Source of the DNA: Ochotona curzoniae
Taxonomy: Eukaryota; Chordata; Mammalia; Lagomorpha; Ochotonidae
Direction: 5' to 3'
NCBI RefSeq assembly: GCF_017591425.1
Contig: NW_024466512.1
Span: 28,325,501 to 28,389,500, forward strand
DNA length: 64,000 nt
The translations under genes were made by a program, and so were the position numbers. Below the pieces are notes generated by a model, which saw nothing but the letters and a program-made list of their open reading frames with translations, had not been told where the DNA came from and did no database searches. Positions 56,401-60,950 of this stretch are shown piece by piece. The stretch's first letter is position 1. Every line of letters begins with the position of its first letter.

Positions 56401-57439
56401 CTAGAGAAAGTTAAAAATAGTGTTCTTTAAGGAATACACTATAAGGAAAACTAACTATGTTTTCCTGCTAGAACTTATACACAGCAGGCACACAAATATT
56501 AGATTTCCTTAAAAAGTGTCTTTCCTGCTTTAGCTGCAAACTGCTGACATTTGGCTTTTTAATGTTTTTAACAAAGAATACATTATTGAAACATTTTTCT
56601 CAAATATGTGATAATCCTTCTTGGTCCTACTAGTTTTCAGCTTGTGAACAGTGGTGTCTAACTAAATTGTCAACCAGGAATTTTCATTTTTTAATCAGCA
56701 TATCATTCACTTGTGAACACTGCGTGAAAACTGTTTATGTATAATCCTGTGTTTATGAAGTTATAACTTAAGGGTTGATAAAATCCACATCCAGAGGCAC
56801 ACATAGCAAGACTAACAGCCAAATAATACTCTGAGTTTTAAAGCTGACTGGCTAATGCCAATGTTAGATTACAGAATCTGCTGATTATGCTACCAAGACA
56901 AAAAGTTGTGAAAAACAATGGCAACTGAAAAGGCTAAGGAAATTTTTGGGGAAAACAAAAATTCACCAGTTTCACTTAGAATGCAGGGTCCTAAAATTAT
57001 CCTTCTGCTGGGTCTCTAAAAGTTATTTACACCGAAAGTAAGAATGACAAACACTGTGTTCACTTAGGACAACACCAAAAACTGCTGGCACGCAGGCCAG
57101 AACGAGCGCAGGAACAAAGAATCATCTGGCAGGTGCACTTGAGACATCTTCCTCTTCTTGACAAGAAGCCCCAATCCTAAGGCTACTGAAAATTTAACTG
57201 AATCAGGTCTTTCTTTTCCAAACTATGCCAAACATTTTAAATATACTATAATGCAGATTCTTAAAAATGTGTGCGACTTAACCAATACCATACTTACATT
57301 CACACTGTATGACGTCTAAGTTAAACTGCTGAACAGCTCCCATGCTTATCTGTTTTAATTCACTGTCCAGGAGCATCTGCATTAAGGATGTTGACAGATG
57401 CTGGCAGGCTGACATGCAAGCTGTCTGGGCAACCTTCCC
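14318..57439 (-). CDS. EXOC6: EXOC6 (Sec15A, exocyst component 6), last four coding exons
   Basis: Subunit of the octameric exocyst complex that tethers secretory and recycling vesicles to the plasma membrane. Sec15 binds Rab11-type GTPases through its C-terminal helical domain, and mouse Exoc6 (hbd) is linked to transferrin recycling in erythroid cells. Minus-strand exons are 57298-57439, 42437-42510, 15450-15562 and 14318-14450, together encoding about the last 153 of roughly 804 residues. They start GKVAQTACMSACQHLS and end VKQLRTLVNGMSQHA then stop. Split codons at the three introns join correctly (Leu, phase 0, Lys), and all donors and acceptors are GT-AG. Earlier exons lie beyond the right edge: I searched 57440-64000 for the preceding ...FQVFTHLP exon by eye and did not find it. 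The introns are large and full of SINEs. Confidence 0.96.
15450..15562 (-). CDS. EXOC6: EXOC6 penultimate exon
   Basis: 113 bp encoding LLDLFMVWDWSTYLADYG ... NTALTLLE plus two bases of Lys. Acceptor TTCCTCAG at 15563, donor GTGAGT at 15449. Encodes helices of the C-terminal Rab-binding domain. Confidence 0.95.
17841..18172 (-). mobile_element. CSINE, young, full length, antisense
   Basis: Reads as reverse complement from an AAATCTT tail at 17850 to GGGCCCGGCAGCATGGCC. Retains GCGCCAGTTCTGATCC (box B region) and CCGATCCGAAGCC-type diagnostic bases. Same sense as EXOC6. Confidence 0.9.
18212..18280 (-). mobile_element. CSINE 3'-end fragment
   Basis: Only the tail region (reverse of AAGATTCATTTATTC... 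to CTTCCATCT), butted directly against the next SINE at 18281. Confidence 0.6.
18281..19387 (+). mobile_element. Older CSINE split by a LINE-like insertion
   Basis: The head GGGGCTGGCACTGTGGTGTAG runs to 18331. The SINE resumes near 19088 (GGCACCTGTTCCAG) and continues through AAGTACTTGGGCCC to a GATAAATAAATCATTTT tail. The gap of about 750 bp is a different element on the opposite strand. A 13-bp direct repeat (AGATGCTCCACTT) occurs at 19120-19155. Confidence 0.75.
18332..19087 (-). mobile_element. Probable lagomorph L1 3' region inserted in a SINE
   Basis: Begins on the + strand with 14 T, so read on the minus strand it ends in poly(A). The body has no coding match that I recognise and contains a G-rich stretch near its 3' end, as in LINE-1 3' untranslated regions. 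It interrupts a CSINE cleanly. The family assignment is inference; a non-autonomous element mobilised by L1 is an alternative. Confidence 0.5.
19415..19740 (-). mobile_element. CSINE, intermediate age, antisense
   Basis: Full-length reverse copy from AAAGATTTATTTATTTTTATT to GCACCAGGCCC. Confidence 0.88.
19791..20124 (+). mobile_element. CSINE, young, full length
   Basis: GGGGCCTGGTGTGACGGTGT head, CGGATCTAATCCTGTC around box B, AATAAAATAAATCTTT plus poly(A). Confidence 0.9.
20127..20455 (-). mobile_element. Old CSINE, antisense, interrupted
   Basis: Diverged reverse copy (CACTCCCCAAAGC ... TGCTTTCCTAGGCAC ... GTGCCACAAGGC) broken at 20278-20388 by a shorter SINE with its target duplication. 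Confidence 0.7.
20290..20376 (+). mobile_element. Internally deleted mini-CSINE with target duplication
   Basis: About 35 nt of the SINE head (GGGCTGGTGCGGTAGCCTAG) fused to the last 40 nt (TATATCTGCCTTTCCAA...) and a poly(A), flanked by AAAGTAGAACAG and AAAGCAGAACAG. Only 87 bp against the usual 330 or so. Confidence 0.8.
20752..21067 (+). mobile_element. CSINE, intermediate age
   Basis: Full length, GGGGCCCAGTGTGGTAGCC to AATAAATAAATCTTTT. A few bases are lost in the head. Confidence 0.88.
21068..23695. other. SINE-free intronic stretch
   Basis: About 2.6 kb of EXOC6 intron with no repeat or exon that I recognise. Mixed base composition, without notable structure. Confidence 0.5.
23696..23975 (+). 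mobile_element. Old CSINE
   Basis: GGGGCTGTACTGCGGCGCAG head, TGGCTGCTCCACTTCC, and CAAATAAAATTAGTAAATC tail. Diverged. Confidence 0.75.
23980..24104 (+). mobile_element. CSINE 3'-half fragment
   Basis: Starts mid-element (GGATCCTGCTCTCAGG) and runs to GGAATATCTTTC. The head is missing. Confidence 0.65.
24113..24453 (-). mobile_element. Old CSINE carrying a CA-repeat expansion, antisense
   Basis: Reverse copy whose CT-rich 3' segment has expanded into (AC)n at 24155-24185. Confidence 0.8.
24489..24826 (-). mobile_element. Old CSINE, antisense
   Basis: Reverse copy with a partly duplicated tail (AAAAGATATATTTA twice) and the body CCCAAACAGCTGCAATG ... GCTTTCCCAGGCCATTAG. Confidence 0.75.
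24843..25153 (-). mobile_element. Old CSINE, antisense
   Basis: Reverse copy: ATTCACTCCTCAAATAGCC, GGTCTCCTATATGGGT, GCTTTCCCAGGTGCATTAG. The third antisense SINE in a row. Confidence 0.75.
25245..25540 (+). mobile_element. Old CSINE
   Basis: AAGGCTGGCACAGTAGC head, CACTGGTTCAAGCCCC (box B), GAGTGAACCAGTAGATG, AATAAATAC tail. Confidence 0.75.
25572..25803 (-). mobile_element. Old CSINE remnant, antisense
   Basis: Shortened and GC-rich (GGTTCACTCCTCAAACCCC ... GCATCAGCAGGAAGCTG ... TGTGCCACAGCGTCTGCC). Confidence 0.65.
25804..28939. other. SINE-free intronic stretch
   Basis: About 3.1 kb of AT-rich intron, including a TTAA/AATT simple repeat at 26048-26072. No exon or gene recognised. Confidence 0.5.
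28940..29780 (+). mobile_element. Probable ancient mammal-wide interspersed repeat
   Basis: Segments such as ACACCAACATTTATGGGGCAG and GGATTGAGGAGTGAATG with a following CTACTCTTCTAAAGAACC resemble a common old repeat in eutherian genomes whose name I cannot give with certainty. Reverse-strand open frames here are not genes. Boundaries uncertain. Confidence 0.4.
30553..30885 (-). mobile_element. L1 3' end, antisense
   Basis: Read on the minus strand it contains CTCAATGAAATGAGTCAAT followed by CCCCAAAGGACAA, the conserved end of L1 ORF2, then a 3' untranslated part ending at an A-rich tail (T-rich at 30553-30562). A heavily truncated, dead copy. Confidence 0.7.
30885..30910. repeat. (TTC)n / T-run
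   Basis: Joins the L1 remnant to the SINE that follows. Confidence 0.7.
30900..31204 (-). mobile_element. CSINE, intermediate age, antisense
   Basis: Reverse copy with a short deletion after GAGAGAAAGATC (the GATTCACTCCCC block is missing). Ends CACTGGGCCCC. Confidence 0.85.
31249..31281. repeat. (CA)n with TATG units
   Basis: Imperfect dinucleotide tract next to the preceding SINE. Confidence 0.7.
31577..31910 (+). mobile_element. CSINE, young, with perfect target duplication
   Basis: GGGCCCAGCGGCATGGCC to AATAAATAAATAAATCTTT and poly(A). Flanked by AAGAAATAGCTTCT at 31563-31576 and 31911-31924. Confidence 0.95.
32213..32490 (+). mobile_element. Old CSINE
   Basis: GGATGGGGTGTTGTGGC head, GGTTCAAGTCCAGACTGC, CAGCTCCCCGCTAATG. 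CT-rich end expanded. Confidence 0.7.
32597..32778 (-). mobile_element. CSINE with internal deletion, antisense
   Basis: The reverse tail (TTATTTATTTATTTAAAAGGC) joins directly to CAGGAGCTTCATTCTG, omitting the CT-rich and GAGTGAACC blocks. Confidence 0.65.
33230..33555 (+). mobile_element. CSINE, intermediate age
   Basis: CAAGCCTGACACGATGGC head, GAAGATGGTCCAAAGCCTTG, GAGTGAACCAGTGGATG, short A-rich tail. Confidence 0.82.
33563..33900 (+). mobile_element. Very old CSINE-like copy
   Basis: Weak but ordered matches (TTCAAGTTCTGGCTC, GACTCCTGGCTTGGGCC, GGCCTTTCAAATC). Confidence 0.5.
33901..35374. other. Repeat-poor intronic stretch
   Basis: About 1.5 kb, AT-rich. No exon or repeat recognised. 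Confidence 0.45.
35375..35420 (+). mobile_element. LINE-2 3'-end fragment
   Basis: AATAAATATTTGTTGAATGA is the classic L2 terminus. Confidence 0.6.
35668..35990 (-). mobile_element. CSINE, intermediate age, antisense
   Basis: Reverse copy ending CCACACTGGGCCC. CAATGACTCACTCCCC and CATATGGGATCC are retained. Confidence 0.88.
36516..36846 (+). mobile_element. CSINE, young, with perfect target duplication
   Basis: GGGCCAGGCGGCATGGCC to a T/A-rich tail. AAAAGGTGCA at 36506-36515 and 36847-36856. Close to the presumed source consensus. Confidence 0.95.
37317..37600 (-). mobile_element. Old CSINE with a small internal tandem duplication, antisense
   Basis: Reverse copy. GGGCTCCAAGCATAC occurs twice, 23 bp apart (37540-37580). 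Confidence 0.7.
38297..38600 (-). mobile_element. CSINE, intermediate age, antisense
   Basis: Reverse copy from TTATTGCAAAGTCAGATATG to CGTGCCAGGCCC. Confidence 0.88.
38855..39160 (-). mobile_element. Old CSINE, antisense
   Basis: AAAGATTTACTTATTTTTATT tail region, CAGAGGGCCCAAAGACTTGG, CTGCTGTACCACC. Confidence 0.75.
39636..39951 (+). mobile_element. CSINE, older
   Basis: CATTGGTGCAACAGACTAAG head, CCCATATGGGTGCTGG, AATAAAAATAAAATTTT tail. Confidence 0.8.
39998..40310 (+). mobile_element. CSINE, older
   Basis: GGGCTTGTGCAATGATGC head, CAGTTTGTGTCCTGGCTGC (older box B variant), tail AATAAACCTTC. Confidence 0.8.
41517..41780 (-). mobile_element. Old CSINE remnant, antisense
   Basis: GCTGGTTCACTCCCTAAATGC, GCAGGTCCTCCCACACC, CAGCTTAACCATTTCG. 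Confidence 0.65.
42004..42316 (+). mobile_element. Old CSINE close to an EXOC6 exon
   Basis: GGCTGCTGTGGTGCAGC head, GAGTAACCCAGCAGATAG, CAAATAATAAACAAAC tail. Its end is 120 bp from the exon at 42437-42510. Confidence 0.75.
42437..42510 (-). CDS. EXOC6: EXOC6 exon, third from last
   Basis: Seventy-four bp: TG completing Leu, then FASSEPVPGFQGDTLQLAFI and DLRQ, with acceptor TTTAATAG (after a T-run) at 42511 and donor GTAAGA at 42436. A small exon isolated between two very large introns. Confidence 0.95.
43520..43832 (-). mobile_element. CSINE, intermediate age, antisense
   Basis: Reverse copy with a duplicated GCAGG unit (AAGCAGGGCAGGGAGC) and a lost box B segment. Confidence 0.85.
44066..44373 (-). 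mobile_element. Old CSINE, antisense
   Basis: CTTCACTATCCAGATGACC, CATATGGGATGCTGGC, GTGCCACAACAGTG. Confidence 0.75.
44605..44870 (-). mobile_element. Old CSINE remnant, antisense
   Basis: CATCTACTGGTTCACTTCCC and CTGGAACTCAAGCCAGGC. Both ends eroded. Confidence 0.65.
45000..45316 (-). mobile_element. CSINE, young, antisense, with target duplication
   Basis: TAACTGCATAT at 44989-44999 and 45317-45327 flank a near-consensus reverse copy. About ten bases of the head are missing (GTTCAAGGCCACTAGG). Confidence 0.93.
45500..45693 (+). mobile_element. CSINE, 3'-truncated
   Basis: The head to GATACCTGGATGAAACC only. The CT-rich 3' part is missing and an L2 copy follows directly. Confidence 0.75.
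45697..46098 (+). mobile_element. LINE-2 3' region
   Basis: CATCCCTCCTCTTCTTCCTG, TATGAACTCCATGAGAATAG, AACAATGCCTGACACATA and AATAAATT in L2 order. Confidence 0.8.
46102..46400 (+). mobile_element. Old CSINE inserted at an L2 end
   Basis: TTGAGGGGCAGTGTTTTGG head, CTGGTTTGGGTCCTGGCTGC, GAGTAAACCAATGG. The tail grades into an AT repeat. Confidence 0.75.
46391..46465. repeat. AT-rich simple repeat
   Basis: Mostly TATA and TATTA units, probably expanded from the SINE tail. Confidence 0.75.
46727..46840 (+). mobile_element. LINE-2 fragment
   Basis: CACCTTTATCGCCTGTGCC, TAATAGAAAGGAAATGC and TCAATAGATG follow the L2 end pattern. Confidence 0.5.
46876..47167 (-). mobile_element. Old CSINE, antisense
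   Basis: TTTGAAAGTCAGAGTCACAC to TAGCCACTATGCCAC. Confidence 0.78.
47206..47455 (-). mobile_element. Old SINE remnant, antisense
   Basis: TTTTTGAAAGGCAAGGAC, CTCCCTCCCCAAGTGC, GCACTAGCAGGAAGC, ending CAGCCCC. Diverged from the other copies and perhaps an early C-type subfamily. Confidence 0.55.
47621..47945 (-). mobile_element. CSINE, young, antisense, with target duplication
   Basis: TGGGTCAGCTTTT at 47608-47620 and 47946-47958. CACAGTGCCGGGCCC head. Confidence 0.93.
48040..48314 (-). mobile_element. Old CSINE, antisense
   Basis: GGTTTATTATTTATTTGAAAG tail, CTGCTGGTTCACTGC, CAGCTTAACTCACCATGC. Confidence 0.75.
48552..48842 (+). mobile_element. Old CSINE
   Basis: AAGCCAGTGTTGTGGCTTAG head, AAATACATCTTTAAC tail. 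Confidence 0.75.
49306..49331. repeat. (AT)n microsatellite
   Basis: About 13 TA units. Confidence 0.85.
49399..49704 (+). mobile_element. Old CSINE
   Basis: GGGGTCAGCATGATGGC head, CATGGGTGCTGGTTCTGG, CAATAAATCTTTAAAAAG tail. Confidence 0.78.
49705..51089. other. Repeat-poor intronic stretch
   Basis: About 1.4 kb of AT-rich sequence. No exon or mobile element recognised. Confidence 0.45.
51090..51290 (+). mobile_element. CSINE, 3'-truncated
   Basis: GGGCTAGTGTTGTGGCG head to GGCCTGGCCTAGCCCTG, tail missing. Confidence 0.72.
51635..51953 (+). mobile_element. CSINE, young, with target duplication
   Basis: AAAAATGTTTAGAG at 51621-51634 and 51954-51967. The element abuts another SINE at its 3' flank. 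Confidence 0.92.
51967..52279 (+). mobile_element. Old CSINE
   Basis: GACAGGTATTGTAGTTTAGC head, AGCCCAAGCACTTGG, CAAATAAATACATTTT tail. The younger copy inserted exactly at its head. Confidence 0.75.
52343..52650 (+). mobile_element. CSINE, intermediate age, with target duplication
   Basis: GGGCCTAGCATAGTAGCC head. The flanks AAAACTGTGTTTT and AATACTGTGTTTT are near-identical. Confidence 0.88.
53474..53798 (+). mobile_element. CSINE, young, with perfect target duplication
   Basis: AAAGTCAAGAGTC at 53461-53473 and 53799-53811. GGGCCTGGCGCGATGGCGC head. A clean full-length copy. Confidence 0.95.
54040..54367 (+). mobile_element. CSINE, older, ending in a short (GCA)n
   Basis: GGGGCCTGTCATGATGAC head. 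The tail AAAAAAAAGCAGCAGCAGCAG has gained five GCA units. Confidence 0.82.
54424..54706 (+). mobile_element. Very old CSINE-like copy
   Basis: CCAGCTTCCCATTAATGGG, GTGATTGGGATCCTGTC, AAAGTGAACCAAAGATGG. Confidence 0.6.
54745..55052 (-). mobile_element. Old CSINE, antisense
   Basis: GTATTTGAAAGGGAAAGTG, GGAAGCTGGATGGGAAGC, CTGTGCTGCAACACCAGCC. GA-rich expansion in its CT region. Confidence 0.75.
55414..55597 (-). mobile_element. CSINE with large internal deletion, antisense
   Basis: The tail and both end blocks are present (TTATTTATTTATTTGAAAG ... TACTGTGCCACAAGGC) with the centre lost. Confidence 0.68.
55598..57297. other. Repeat-poor intron next to an EXOC6 exon
   Basis: About 1.7 kb, AT-rich. 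No mobile element recognised. It is downstream (in gene direction) of the exon at 57298-57439. Confidence 0.45.
57298..57439 (-). CDS. EXOC6: EXOC6 exon, fourth from last
   Basis: Forty-seven codons plus one base (GKVAQTACMS ... NLDVIQCE then T), 142 bp, from the acceptor TTTAAACAG at 57440 to the donor GTAAGT at 57297. Part of its sequence (57359-57388) is copied exactly at 59057-59086 in the upstream intron. Confidence 0.95.
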
Positions 57440-57824
57440 CTGTTTAAAATGAACCAACCAGACAAAAACCAAATAAGCAGAAATACGGGATAATGTGTCA
57501 CAAAACTTATGAACCTAGCGTTTTTTTTATTTCATTTGTTCAACACAACAGTGATTATGAGTCTATGCCTGTGTATTCTGAACAGCTATGACTTTATGAC
57601 TAGAAAATAAACAAATATTCTTAGTTTCCTTGTCTTTCTCAGAATATAAATATGAAAGCTTTGACTACATTAAATAAAAATGCAAGTTTAAAAAGTATTA
57701 ATTTAGATCTCTTAAAGTACCTCAAGTAGTTTTTAAATGAACATTAAAAATAAGTGACATTTATGAATCCTACTGAAGGAACGTTTTAGCCATACAGTGC
57801 CCCTACCCTGCCATTCTGAAGGTA

Positions 57825-57853
57825 TTTTCATTACTTATTTGAGAGGCAGAAGA

Positions 57854-57887
<34 letters not shown>

Positions 57888-58122
57888 CCCATCCTTTGGC
57901 TCACTCTCCAGATGTTGGCAAGAGCCCACACAGAGTGCTGAAGCCAGGAGCCAGGGGCACAGTCTGGGTCTCTGACATGGCTGGCAGGAACCCAACCACA
58001 CCCGAGTTACCACTGATCTGCACTCACGAAGGGGCTGCGGTCAGGAATGAGTTGACCTTGAACTCAGGTACTTTGATATAGGATCCAAGGTTTCTACTTA
58101 TTCAGCCAAACTTCTGCCCCCA
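57825..58122 (-). mobile_element. Old CSINE with GA expansion, antisense
   Basis: TTACTTATTTGAGAGGCAG tail, (GA)n at 57854-57888, GGCTCACTCTCCAGATG. Confidence 0.72.
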
Positions 58123-58374
58123 TTAAAAGCCTCCTTAAGCTATCCTGAACACATTTAACCAAGCCAGAATAAAGAAAGTAAAGGACATAATTTATATTAC
58201 TACTATTTAAACTGCAGCCAAATTAAAAAAAAAAAAACAACAACACATTTTGACTATTAGTCTTTACTTCTAACTGCCTATAGTGTATTTTCCACTACTG
58301 GCAGGAAAAAAAAAAAGCTTATCTTACCAAGATGACTTCAGAAACATTATAGATCTGTATCTTTTTTTTTTTTT

Positions 58375-58672
58375 TGCAATTCTTTTTTTAGAGATTATTT
58401 ATTTATTTGAAAGGCAGAGTAACAGAGAAAGAGATTGAGAGAAAGATCTTCCATCCACTGGTTCACTCCTTAAACGGACACAAAGGCCAGAGCTTGGCTG
58501 TCTGGAAGCCAGCAGCCAGGAGCTTTTCTGGGTGCAGGGCTCAGTTCCTTGGGCCATGCACTGCTGCTTTCCCATCACATCAGTACTGTGCTGAATCAGA
58601 GGTGGTGCAGCTAGAATTTGAACCAGTACCCACAGGATTGCCAGTGCCACTGAACCACAATGCCAGCTCAAC
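58375..58672 (-). mobile_element. Old CSINE, antisense
   Basis: TTATTTATTTGAAAGGCAGAG tail, CCACTGGTTCACTCC, CCACAATGCCAGCTC. Confidence 0.78.
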
Positions 58673-59056
58673 AAACTTGTGCTGCACTTTCAGTTTGATA
58701 AATAGCACTGTTATAAAATGCTTTCTGTGATACTAAATTTCTCTAACCCAACTTTCACTGATGGCCTTAATTGAATTTAAATGCTAATTAAAAATTTTGA
58801 GCTTCCAGATTACACAGTCAAATCAAAATACTTTATCACTTTTAGTATAACTTTTTCCCTCCCACAGGCTTTTGCATTTCAACTACAGTTTGAAGTTTAA
58901 AATAAGATATTACAAAGACTGTTACAGATAAGGCTTTCTAATATAACATCACTCCTATGGTTAACTGCCATCAACAGAGCTTATGTGATCTGGTGACAGA
59001 CTGATCCCTGATAGGATTCGAAGATCTACAAATGTGATTAGAAATAATGACTTAAT

Positions 59057-59086
59057 TTCACTGTCCAGGAGCATCTGCATTAAGGA
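59057..59086 (-). repeat. 30-bp exact copy of EXOC6 exon sequence in the neighbouring intron
   Basis: Identical over 30 bp, in the same orientation, to 57359-57388 inside the EXOC6 exon. On the minus strand the original encodes LMQMLLDSE. Similarity continues weakly to the left (TTAATT with one extra base) and stops to the right. It has no splice sites of its own at the exon positions, so it is not an alternative exon. Confidence 0.85.
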
Positions 59087-60266
59087 CATGGAGGGACAAA
59101 ACGCCATATTTTGTCTCATTTCTATTAACAAATATTTTCCTAGTGATATTTGATTGTTTCCTTCTTATCAGAAAGGCCAATGAAGCCACAAAATCTTAAA
59201 ACAAATTCTCCAAAAATACACCTGCTAAATAAAATTGGTATAAAAATGTTTACATAGAGTTGACTCATTAGCAAATAAAGAAGCTAAATATATTTTTGAG
59301 ATACTTATTAGAACATTCTTTAAAGTGTAAATTAAAAATCAGATGAGAAAAAAATGGCCTTTATGAATGAGTCTTCAGCATTTAGACACTACACATAGTG
59401 GAAAATTGCATATCTGAAATGGAATGTCAATTTCTCAATCAAGGCTTTAGAGATAAAAGCCAATGTGAACAATATATCTGACAGATACTGATGAACTGCC
59501 AAAAAGGAATGTGACAAACAAAGAAACCCCAGCAGGCTGCAGGATCCTAAACCCGGGAGGAATCAGTGTGGGAGACTTGCAGCTCCAGTCCCCAAGCAGA
59601 ATAATATCAATATGAATGGGAGGGGAGAATTAAGCAAAAAAAAGAAAAATCAATGGCATGCTGTTTAATTATAATGTAATAGGCTTAAGAATACTTATTG
59701 GAAATGTCATTCTGACCTAATGGGATGAGTGCATTTTAGTTTAATGTACTTTATAAATCAGCTCTATTTGTAATGTCACCAGAATGTACTAACCGCAAAC
59801 GCAGATTAATAGATTACCCAGATTAAAACAGGCTAATTAACATTTCTCCCTCTTCCACATTACTTTATGATTGGAGCACCGGGGCTTCTTTCTGTTATTT
59901 GTTCATGCAACTTATGCTAGGTTATCCAGATTTAGTCTTCCTACTATGCTGTAAAACACCAGAAACTTATTTTTTCAATTTAACTCTGTTTTGGTATTTA
60001 TTAACCAAAAGGTATTGAAATAGTACACTGCAGTTCATAAATATGTATTTTTACGATTATTATCAATAAAAATTTTTAAGCTAAAAAGAGTTCATGGAAA
60101 ATGAATGAAAGCATTTTGCATGGATCTAAACAATTTTGCTCCAAAATAAACTTATCTTTTAATTTTAAAAAGCCTCTAAGCAATTATTATGAAATTCATT
60201 TTGTAAGTGAACATATATATACTATAATGATGTTGTTTCAAGAAAACATTTAAAAATTAACATGGT

Positions 60267-60596
60267 GGGCCCAGTGCAGTAGCCCAGCAGCTAAAATCTT
60301 CACCTTGCACGTGCTGGGATCCCATATGGGCCCCATTTCTAATTCCAGCAGCCCAGCTTCCCATTCAGCTCCCTGCTTGTAGTCTGGGAAAACAGTTGAA
60401 GCCAGCCCAAAACCTTGAGACTCTATACCCGTATGAGAGATCCAGAAAAGACCCCTGGCTCCGGATTGACTCAACTCTGGCTATTGCAGCCATTGGGGAG
60501 TGAATCAGCAGACAGAAGATCTTCCTCTCTGTCTCTCCTCCTCTCTGTATACCTGACTTCCAATTTTAAAAAAATAATAAAATAACTTTTTTTAAA
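60267..60596 (+). mobile_element. CSINE, first of a stacked pair
   Basis: GGGCCCAGTGCAGTAGCC head. Preceded by AAAAATTAACATGGT (60252-60266) and followed by the second copy of that target at 60598-60612. Confidence 0.92.
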
Positions 60597-60612
60597 AAAA
60601 ATTAACATGGTT

Positions 60613-60950
60613 GGGCCCAGCACAGCAGCCTAGCAGCTAAAGTCCTCACCTTGCATGCACCAGGATCCCATATGGGAGCTGGCTCTAATCCCAGCAGCTG
60701 CCCTGCTTCCCATCCAGCTCCCTGTTGGTGACCTGGGAAAGCAGTCAAGGACGACCCAAAGCCTTGGGACCTGCACCTGAGTAGGGAACCTGGAAGAAAC
60801 TCCTGGCTTCCAGCTTCGGATCGGAGCAGCTCCGGCCAGTTGCGACCACTTGGAGAGTGAATCATTGGATGGAAGATCTTCCTCTCTGTCTCTCTTTCTC
60901 TCTGTAAATCTGACTTTCCAATAAAAATAAATAAATCTTTGAACAAAAAA
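60613..60950 (+). mobile_element. CSINE, second of a stacked pair
   Basis: GGGCCCAGCACAGCAGCC head, AATAAATAAATCTTTG tail, then a third copy of ATTAACATGGTT at 60951-60962. Confidence 0.92.

Larger units (their letters stand above)
42511..57297 (-). other. EXOC6: EXOC6 intron of about 14.8 kb
   Basis: Almost entirely SINE copies with short AT-rich spacers from 43.5 to 55.6 kb. 49.7-51.1 kb and 55.6-57.3 kb are free of recognised repeats. No exon or embedded gene seen. Confidence 0.85.
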
